Assembly: GCA_964017195.1 (NCBI GenBank)
Contig: OZ024892.1
Coordinates: forward strand, 8,835,366-8,899,365
DNA: 64,000 nt
DNA from: Siderastrea radians
Taxonomy: Eukaryota > Cnidaria > Anthozoa > Scleractinia > Rhizangiidae
Reading direction: 5' to 3'
The position numbers and the translations under genes were made by a program. Under the pieces are notes generated by a model. The model was given only the letters and a program-made list of their open reading frames with translations. It made no database searches and was not told the origin of the DNA. Numbering within the stretch: position 1 is the stretch's first letter; every line of letters starts with the position of its first letter. Shown piece after piece: positions 56,206 to 64,000 of the stretch.

Positions 56206-56975
56206 AAACTATTTAAGGTCTTTTTCGCGCTTCAGAAACTTCTTTCGCTGTCGTTACTTATATTTTGTGCCTTTTATACGTCAAAACCAGACAGTTATAA
56301 AAATCTTGCTGTCAAAAAATGGAGCCCACCACGCCATGCGATCAACTGAGACGAGTCCGGGATAGAAAAAATTGAAATGAACTAATAGTCGAGCTTACTT
56401 AATATATAGAATAAAATAATACTGATTGAAACGTTGCCTACCTTCAGTAAGTAGACGTATGTTGTTTTGAAGTAAAGATTCGCGTTGTATAAGTTTGCAG
56501 ATCGACGGGCGATATAGGCAAACTAACTCAGACTTGCACGTGTAAGGTTGACTGAGGAGGAGTGTCGGCCAGGGATGGGACTTTTATTAAGCTTCATAAC
56601 GAGGCCCAGGACCAGATGAGATTGGCTGTCACACTTTCTGTTGACTTGCTAGCGACGTTTTTGAAGATTGTGTTGACTTACGATATCAGTTTTTGTTAAT
56701 TTCTAAACTGAACAGTAAATTAACGGACAGTTTTCTTAAGACGACCAGCCGCAGATCCATACAGGGTAATGCAGATGCTCTATTTTTTTCTTTAATTCCG
56801 TTCCATCTATTGCGTTCTTTGGCAGGAGATCTAGCAAGCTCTATTTGAGCTATTAAAAAAAATGCCCAATATGATATACTCTATTCACCTCAACGTGATA
56901 CAGTCCAGTAACAAGTTTACCCGGGGACCTCTAGTACAGTAAGACTTAAAGTCAGACTTGTACTGACTTCAGCGC

Positions 56976-56976
<1 letters not shown>

Positions 56977-57036
<60 letters not shown>

Positions 57037-57048
57037 CGATCGATTGAT
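56977..57048. repeat. TGAT tetranucleotide microsatellite
   Basis: About 17 TTGA/TGAT units with two CGAT changes near the right end, inside the 55372-57223 element. Confidence 0.9.
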
Positions 57049-59182
57049 TGGTTCAGAATACTTTTATACTGAATTAATTGCTCTTTGTTGCCGTTTGTAG
57101 GACAAACCTTCTTGGGAAAAATACTCGGTTGAGTTCTGTTCGACCCGCGTAATATTTCTTGACCCGCGCAATTTACCCGCGCATTTACCTGCGACCTTCG
57201 ACCCGCGCAAATTAGATACTCCCAACGAACTGATGCAATACACGAGCTATGTATAAAGTATTTTAAAATGTTCCCGATCAACTTATTAGCATAGTTCAAC
57301 TCCCATGAAATCTCGTCTATATAAATTGAACAACTGGCTCCTTTAATTTATTTTGATTACTGTGCACTATGATAAAAAATAAAACGTTACTCACAAATCA
57401 CAGCTTCAAGGCCAGACTTTCACCCTAGCACAAATCGTAGCTTCAAGGCCTGACTTTCACTCTAGAAAAAATAAATTTACGGAAATCTTAAGAAGTCGAT
57501 AAACAGTCTTAAATGGTCTCTAGCCAATACGGCTACTTCAAAAAAAAAAAAAACAAATGAAAAAACCTTGTGTTCAGAATTCATTTTTTTCAGCAATTGT
57601 TTTGTGGTACTAGTTTTTCTGTGCTACGGCTAACGCTGATGCTTTATGTGCAAATATCATTGTTTCAATTATTGGAAGAAATAAGAGTAAATTAAGTCAG
57701 ACTTTCATTTATTTGACTCACTCCAAATACATTTTAGGCTCGGCACGTAAAGTTTTGATGTTTATAAGCCAAATTTTTAAGGAATTAACTGATCTATTCG
57801 CTTAAGACCAGGAGCCATAATCGGGGACGGAGACCGTGAGCGCGGGGTCCACGCGGCCCCATCGAAAAAGACAAATGTGCTATTTTTAGAAAAAAATGCG
57901 CCACCCTCAACGTCATAAACGCGCGTGGCTACACGCAAATTTGCATTCAACGTGGATATGACTGAAGATGGTTATAATTATTTGATACCCAGTATGCCCG
58001 AGTACATAATGGTTTTTATTATTAAAAACGCAATCGCTAATTGCTATGAAATCAAGAAAGAGAAAAAAAAGAGAGAAACTCCAAGATAAAAGGGAACAGG
58101 AATCGATCGCGATCACATGACTGACCGAAAAAGGCGCCAAAACCTTGCGAAGTGTTGCAGCGTTTCTTTGCGGAGCTGAATGAATCAATGAACATGATGA
58201 AACTGCTCTGAACTGAACGTACAAGCACAAGGTTTGGGAAAAATCTTCCAATTATGGACTTTGAAATGTGGCACGTGTTTGAGTTTTCCTGAAAATTGTT
58301 GGAATCGTCGTTCAAAGCGGATTGAAGCTGTACGATCTCACCGTTATGGCTGCTGGAGTTCAAATGAAAGAGTTTGTAATCGCTCCGTTCGCACAACGCT
58401 GACAACGGAGCCATCATGTGTTTGTTTGATCGAACTGAAGGCAGAATTAATAATTAAGCTTGAACGATAATTTCTATGCAGCTCGCTGAAACAAGACTAC
58501 GGAGGTGAGGAACATTAGAGTTCACCATCTTACTTTTTAAACGCAAACCACAAAACGCAATTGTTCTCAGTTTAGAGCCCGCGGACGGAATGGTAAAAAC
58601 AACACTCAAACAACTGTGAAAGCGATTCAACGTATTTTACATGGCATCCGACTTGTGTCTAAATATCTGGAGCTGCTCAAGGGAACACAGATAGAGCCAC
58701 AACGAGTACAGGTAAACCAGTGTCAATTTTACGTGGTATAGCCAAAAAATGTCGCCTTTTCTGGTACTGAATTTGTCTAATGCTTTTTGTTCAGACTGCT
58801 GCATGATTTTTGTACTGACTCGCCATAAAAAGTGTGACAATTTTTATTAAATGCTTCTTTCCTATTTTACTGTGCTTATTTTGTCTTGTCTCGATATTTC
58901 CGACTCAAAGCCTTCCGTATAAAACCTACTGTTTGTGAAATTTTAGGAACAAGTGATTGAGTTGAGGATGAAAGAAATTGTAAACACAGCGCTAAATGCT
59001 TATATTTCTATTTCTACAGTTTCTGTTCGTCCTAAGAAATCAAGCATTTGTGTCTCAGTGACGTTCACTTGTAATTTCTCCTTAATTTTGCTTCGATACA
59101 AAGTGATTTTTCTCGCCGGGTTGCTGGCGGAGAAAAAAATCAAGCTCACTCTGTCGTTGAAACCCTTGCCATGTCCACTGCG

Positions 59183-59482
59183 CTATGTATCCCTTCTAGG
59201 TTCGTAAATTACCCAGTAAGTCATATTCAGTACTAGGGCAGCATGAAGTTTCACTTCATCTTTCTCCTTCTCATCGACGGAAGTAGTTTTTTCCTTGGTG
59301 TTTTTCCAGTTCTCTATTTTGTCGACGATTGATAACGCACCGCGAGAATATTTGATTGAAAAAAAAGCGCGCTTTTCACTATTCTTTGTCTTCATTATAA
59401 ACATTTCGGTCATTTCGGTAAAGGCGGGCATTATTTCAGAAAACATACGCTGCGAAATCTCGGCAAACGTTTTCTTTACTGA
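59183..59482 (-). CDS. Unrecognised charged frame in the TTAA element
   Basis: The frame contains VKKTFAEISQRMFSEIMPAF, then TEMTEMFIMKTKNSEKRAFF and a Lys/Glu-rich tail (EKTTSVDEKEKDEVK). It has an ATG at 59446 and is open upstream of it. It could be an exon following the acidic frame at 59590-59945, possibly a coiled coil. I do not recognise the family. Confidence 0.3.
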   Translation of the reverse strand, partial: SVKKTFAEISQRMFSEIMPAFTEMTEMFIMKTKNSEKRAFFSIKYSRGALSIVDKIENWKNTKEKTTSVDEKEKDEVKLHAALVLNMTYWVIYEPRRDT

Positions 59483-59589
59483 TTCGGTATTTGAATCTAT
59501 CTATTTGAATCTATGTTACTATTTATCAGTGCGTTACTTTTCTTCACAACGTGCTTGGAAAATCATTTTACAGTCTTTGCGGCTGCCCT

Positions 59590-59945
59590 TCAATCTCTGT
59601 ACGTCCTCAGAGGAAATACATTTTCGGGATGTATTTTCCCTTTTCCCGCCTGATTCGCCTTCAACTGATTTTTTCGTCGTTCAACGCCTTTTTGGCCCGC
59701 AAAACGTTTGTTCCATCTAACGGGGAAATCCTCGTCCGACATGTCCGACGCATCTTCGTTACAGGATTTTTCTAAAATATTCTCACTGCCATCATCGGAA
59801 TCACTTGTACAATCCTCATATCCAGAGTCACTATCCAAAAAGTTCTCCTCAAGGGCTTGCCTTAGATATGGAATTGTCACTGATGACAAAAACTGGATTT
59901 CTTCATCTCCGACGCCATTTTGATTGTTTTTTCTTTGCGCGGCAT
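59590..59945 (-). pseudogene. Acidic N-terminal frame of a transposon protein, frameshifted
   Basis: An ATG at 59945 opens MPRKEKTIKMASEM but this frame soon stops. The overlapping frame continues as DEEIQFLSSVTIPYLRQALE, then LDSDSGYEDCTSDSDDGSEN and a basic stretch (GVERRKNQLKANQAGKGK). The simplest reading is a one-base frameshift near 59905 in a formerly continuous acidic-then-basic protein. No family was recognised. Confidence 0.4.
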
Positions 59946-61314
59946 CCTCGCAACATACACGCGTGTTTCACGCGCGCGATGGCGCAATTTTTTCTAAAAA
60001 TAGCACATTTGTCTTTTTCGATGGGGCCAGCCCCATCACTGAAAATGGTATTCAGTTACGGTCTCCGTCCCCGATTATGGCTCCTGCTTAAAACTAATAA
60101 CAACATCCAAGTTATTTTAAGTTTTAAGAGGTAACATTCATTTTATAGGAAGTTAAAACTTCCTATTAATGAGCGTTGCGTCAGGGATACTTATTTGCAT
60201 CCATTAAGATGTCTTTGTTGAATAAATAATCATATCATCTCCAGATTAAGTTAGCTAAAAGGAAATTTAAGAATATTGTCAAATTTCTTTTAGAGTTAAG
60301 TGTGGAAGGTTGTTTGTTATAAGACTGCAAAGTCCTTTATACCAGATTTTCAGCATATGTTGCAAGGCTACCTGTATATAGCTTCGACTGCTTTTCTGAA
60401 GTGATCAATCTATTTTGGCAACGGATCTTGCTGCGTGATTGCTTTCCTTCGCATCAAAGCAACTCATTATAAACTGTTATTTTACATTCAAGTGGTAAGA
60501 CCAGTCAAATGTTGTTATTTCAACTTCTGAGCAGAATTTAGGTCTGCAAGTTTTCGAATTGTGGAGCACTGAATCGGTAAGTCAAAATTAAGTACGACCG
60601 TCTTGTCCACATGATACAAACTTTTTCCGTTCTTCGCCTTCATTTACTTTCTGTTTTCGGTTATATTTTGTAACTTTAAATTAGCCATCATTCTTATCTC
60701 AGAAATTTCATTGTATCTTCGCGTTGATAAAGTGAATTTGTGTTGTCAAACTGCGCAATTAATTATAACGTAATAACCTTTTAGCTTTACCGAGGAAACA
60801 GGCTCGATTGAGGAAGTGCGTAATAGGTATGCTCAAGAAAAAGGACAAAAATTGTCTTTTCCTCACATTTAGGCTTATATTGTAGTAAATTGTTCTAAGT
60901 GCTAAATACATGAAAAGGGTAACGAATGGATTCCCGAAAATGTTCCCGATCAACTTTTAACGTTATGAAATCTCGGCTATACAGATTGTCCAACTGGCTG
61001 CTTTATTTACTTTTTGTTTACTGTGCACTATGATGAAAAAGATAAAACGGTGCTTCAAGGCCTGACTTTCAATCTAGAAAAAATAAATTAACGGAAATCT
61101 TAAGAAGTCGATAAACAATCTTATTAATGGACTCGAATTGTACAAATACCATTGTTTTCAATTTTTGGAAGAATAAAGATTAAATTAAGTGAGACTTTCG
61201 TAACGCAAAAAATAATTATGTGACTCACTTCAAATGCATTTTAGGCTCGGTACCAAAAGTGTTCGATGTTTATAAGCCAAATTTCCAAGGAATTAACTGT
61301 TCTATTCGCTTAGA

Positions 61315-61600
61315 GCAGTTTTCAATTGAGTGTCGAAAGTAATGTTGTGTTTGCTTTGGTTTTGCATTACTAGGCTCTCTGATTGGTTGAAAAATCTCGC
61401 GCCACTTTCTCAACCAATCAGGCGTAAAACCAAAACCAATCGTGACTTGCTCGCACGCGTTTTCCCGCGCTTAGCGCCAACTGCTTGTATTTGCTTTGAT
61501 TTCTGATTGGTTCATTTTGTGTTTTGTCCTCGTTGTGATTGGTCAGAATAATTACTTTGGTTTTGGTTTTACGACACTCATTTGAAAACCGCTCTAAAAC
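61315..61600. mobile_element. MITE with AGCRGTTTTCAA...TGAGTGTCG ends
   Basis: Left agcagttttcaattgagtgt is inverted at right as acactcatttgaaaaccgct. Blocks GATTGGTTGAAAA and CAACCAATCA are inverted inside. It sits at the same point of the repeat unit where the neighbouring unit carries the 57806-60087 element. Confidence 0.65.
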
Positions 61601-61765
61601 GCGATTAAAACTAACAAAGTTTAAGTTATTAGTACGTGGCATTTACAAGTTATTTTAAGTTTTAAGTTTTAACGTTCATTTCATAGGAAGTTAAAACCTC
61701 CCATTAATGAGTGTTGTGTCAGGGCTATTTATATTCTTTTAGGGCGCATTTGTTCATTAAATAAA

Positions 61766-62533
61766 TATATAGATTTAGCCAAGCCTAAAAGCGGAGCCCC
61801 CCCCCCCCTTTTTGTGTGTTTTTTTTGTTTTGTTTTTTTGTTTTTTTTTTGTTTTTTGCTGGCACTTATTAATTTGTGAAAATACTCTCATTCAAGTCGT
61901 TAAATTAAAAAAAAAAAAAGAAAAAATTCATATCCTCGCTGAGAGCCGAAACCGGCTCGTCGGCGTCAGAAGGCGGTGATTAGTCCACTAGGCCATGAGC
62001 GTTTATCGTTATCTGTAAAAGTTAATTTTAATACTTATTTCTTTCTTCGTGACAACCTGCCTATCAACATGAAAATGCTGGTGTTTTTCCTGGCAAAATG
62101 TGTTCGGAACGCCGTAAAAACCATGGTTGTGGACAGAAAAAACCAAAAAGCACTAGCTCTGCTATATTTGACGTCGAAACCGCTGCGAAAAGCTGCGAAC
62201 TCAAGCGGTGTGCCGACTGAGTTCGCAACAGAACCGACGAACTTGAATTTTTCACCTGAGCTTTATCGCCTAATTTTTTTCGCCTAAATTGAACTTTTCG
62301 CCTTCCACTTTAAAGACAACTGAGTATTTTTTTGAACTTTTTCTAGTTGCCGTTAACAAATTTGTTTTTGACTTTTGTTGTCTTTGGTTGTCGCGGGTCA
62401 AGATGCGATTCACGGGATTCAGCATAGGGTTATATCCCGTGTATGAAGTGTATTGGTGACCCTGTGGTGCGGACGGACGGACGGACGGTCACGTGACTAT
62501 TACGTCACTACCAAAATTTCTTGGCTTGATAGG
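61766..62533. mobile_element. Insertion in the repeat array, including a SINE-like tRNA head
   Basis: This stretch interrupts the repeat unit between AAATAAATATA and the next conserved block at 62540. It contains C- and T-runs and a tRNA-like sequence on the minus strand, with box A TGGCCTAGTGG (61985-61995) and a weak box B GGTTTCGGCTC (61943-61953). A GGAC tetranucleotide run lies at 62470-62489. It is probably a composite of a SINE and another repeat. Confidence 0.5.
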
Positions 62534-64000
62534 TTAGCAAATTTCACTCCAGATTGAGTGAGCTAAAAGGAAATTGAAGAATATTATCAAATTTGTTTTA
62601 GAGTTGAGCGTGGAAGGTTGCTATAAGACTGAAAAATCCTTTTATGTCAGATTTTCCAACATATGTTACCTATATATAGCTTCGACTGCTTTTCTGAAGT
62701 GATCAATCTATTTTGGCAACGGATCTTGCTGCGTGATTGCTTTCCTTCGGATCAAAGCAACTCGTTTTTAAACCGTTGTTTTTAAAGAAAGTGGTAAATC
62801 CAGTCAAATGTTGCTTTTTCACCTTCTGAGCATAAATTATTGAATTGATTGAAGTTAAAACTTTCAATTAATGAGCGTTGCTTTAGGGATATTTTATATT
62901 CTTTAGTTATATCACCTCCAAATTGAGTGGGCTTAAAGGAAATTCAAGAATATTATCAAATTTCTTGTAGAGTTGAGCGTGGAAGGTGTTTATAAGACTG
63001 CAAAATCCTTCAGTATATCAGATTTTTAGCATACGTTGCAAAGGTTACCTTTTTATAGCTCCGACTGCTTCTCTGAAGTGATCAGTCTTTTGACAACGTA
63101 TCTTGCTGTGTGGTTGCTTTTCTTCGGATCAAAGTAACTCCTTTTTAAACCGTTTTTGGTAAGTCCAGTCAGATGTTGCTTTTTCACCTTCTGAGCGGAA
63201 ATTAGGTCTGCAACTTTAATAATTGTGGAACAGAATCGATTAATACGACACTCCTATTTATTTGTTGTCGGACTTCATGCTCTTAATTTGCTTTTTGTTA
63301 TTGGTTAGTTTTAATTACCTTATTCTTATCCCCAAAAATTATATTGTATCTTCGCGTTGTTGAAGTGAGTCTGTATTGTTAAACTGCGCAATTAATTTTA
63401 ACGTAATAGCCTTTACCGAGGAAACGGGCTCAATTTAGGACGTGCGCAATAGATATGTTCAAGAAAACAGAGAACAAATTTTCTTTTCCTCGCACTTAGG
63501 CTTATTTCGTAGTAAATTCTACCTAAGTAAATGTTAGTCATATGAAAAGAGCAGCGAATGGATTTGTTCTTATATTTGTTTTTATTCGTTTTTATTGTGA
63601 GGAAGGCCCTTATGTTATGGTAATCTGTTTACAGGTCAGTGGGGTTCGTGTTGGGTCTTAAGCAAAAACTAGCCCTCAGCGTTTCGAACACAATCGAAGT
63701 CTGTAATTTTACAGTTTCGTATGTTTTTTATGTGTTATTATTCGTATGTGTAAACCGGAATGTTCATCTGCTGCTCAAAAACTAGCTGACCGATCTTTTT
63801 CCACCTAATTTGGAATTTATCCAGGTATTCAAAAGCCCATTAGCGGAAAACAACAACAATAACATGTACAACAACAACGAACCATTCAACCCGATTTCAA
63901 TTGCTCTGAGCTTTCACTTATGGGCTTATTCCCGCTTTTAAATTAACTCTTTCAGTCGATCTTAGCTTTAAAAATTAATTCTCTTTTCCTTTTGTTGTAC

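Larger units (their letters stand above)
55372..57223. mobile_element. 1.85-kb element with GC-rich minisatellite inverted ends
   Basis: The ends gggagtatctaatttgcgcg and cgcgcaaattagatactccc are exact inverted copies, followed inside by GCGGGTAAAT repeats (left) and their complements (right). Flanking 9-mers actgaactg and aacgaactg agree at 7 of 9. The interior holds a minus-strand frame (56205-55853) and a TGAT microsatellite at 56977-57048. It is inserted in the repeat array. Confidence 0.75.
57806..60087. mobile_element. 2.28-kb DNA element at a TTAA site
   Basis: The inverted ends share aggagccataatcggggacg, then GAGACCGT. A second inverted block further in shares AAAAAGACAAATGTGCTATT. 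Both sides carry TTAA (57802-57805 and 60088-60091). TTAA duplications are made by piggyBac and Kolobok superfamilies. The adjoining unit of the array shows the sequence without this element. The interior has minus-strand frames at 59945-59590 and 59482-59183 but no recognisable transposase. Confidence 0.8.
53400..64000. repeat. Array of at least four diverged repeat units
   Basis: The block CTAAAAGGAAATTTAAGAAT recurs at about 53936, 60255, 62562 and 62930. CTTGCTGCGTGATTGC recurs at about 54088, 60427, 62726 and 63101. CTTTTCCTCGCA recurs at about 54486, 60857 (variant) and 63485. Further blocks (GTTCCCGATCAAC at 57270 and 60948; TAGGCTCGG at 57737 and 61243) show that the order is kept. 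After removing inserted transposons the unit is about 1.2-2.2 kb, with a short 370-bp step between the last two. There is no open frame conserved between units. The array runs off the window end. Confidence 0.8.

Noticed and set aside
58052..58417. Overlapping frames of 78-121 codons in the TTAA element
   Set aside because: They are open on both strands at once, with low-complexity composition and no motif. They are less convincing than the frames at 59183-59945.

Overview
The window looks like nuclear DNA of a cnidarian, most probably an anthozoan such as a stony coral. It is AT-rich, its genes are split by many introns, no bacterial-type operons are present, and it is crowded with short palindromic DNA transposons. 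The organism call is an inference from gene structure and repeat style, not from a database match.

Three protein-coding genes can be supported, all on the minus strand. (1) 1431-8924: a two-exon NOVA-type RNA-binding protein with three KH domains (393 codons from the first ATG). (2) 11589-41547: a complete PARP1. Twenty-eight coding exons with GT/AG junctions join into one open frame of 1004 residues. It has zinc fingers 1 and 2, the PADR1/zinc-3 domain, BRCT, WGR, the helical regulatory domain and the ADP-ribosyltransferase domain with its H-Y-E triad. Two exons are microexons of 21 and 14 nt. (3) 45821-46762: an intronless gene for a CALHM/FAM26-like four-helix channel protein of 313 residues. 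NOVA would act in nuclear pre-mRNA splicing, PARP1 in DNA-break signalling, and CALHM at the plasma membrane. There is no sign that they work together.

Layout: 1-1430 is probably NOVA 3' UTR and flank. 2477-8788 is the NOVA intron, holding a 1.4-kb Mutator-like element and a Harbinger-like MITE. 8925-11588 is intergenic. 11589-41547 is PARP1, whose introns hold MITEs, a 106-bp tandem repeat, a tRNA-derived SINE, a hAT-type element and a 3.4-kb foldback-like element containing a broken Penelope-like reverse transcriptase. 41548-45820 is the PARP1 upstream region. 46763-53400 has no recognisable gene but contains a diverged tandem duplication (48.14-50.21 kb). In that duplication each copy carries a transposon the other lacks, so the copies act as empty sites for one another.

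53.4-64.0 kb is an array of at least four diverged repeat units interrupted by different transposons. It includes a 2.28-kb element flanked by TTAA and a 1.85-kb element with GC-rich inverted ends. Several units keep a TATA-like box followed about 110-130 bp later by a splice-donor-like GTAAG, so they may be duplicated promoters and first exons of a gene family lying beyond the window. This is the least explained region and the best place to look for something new.
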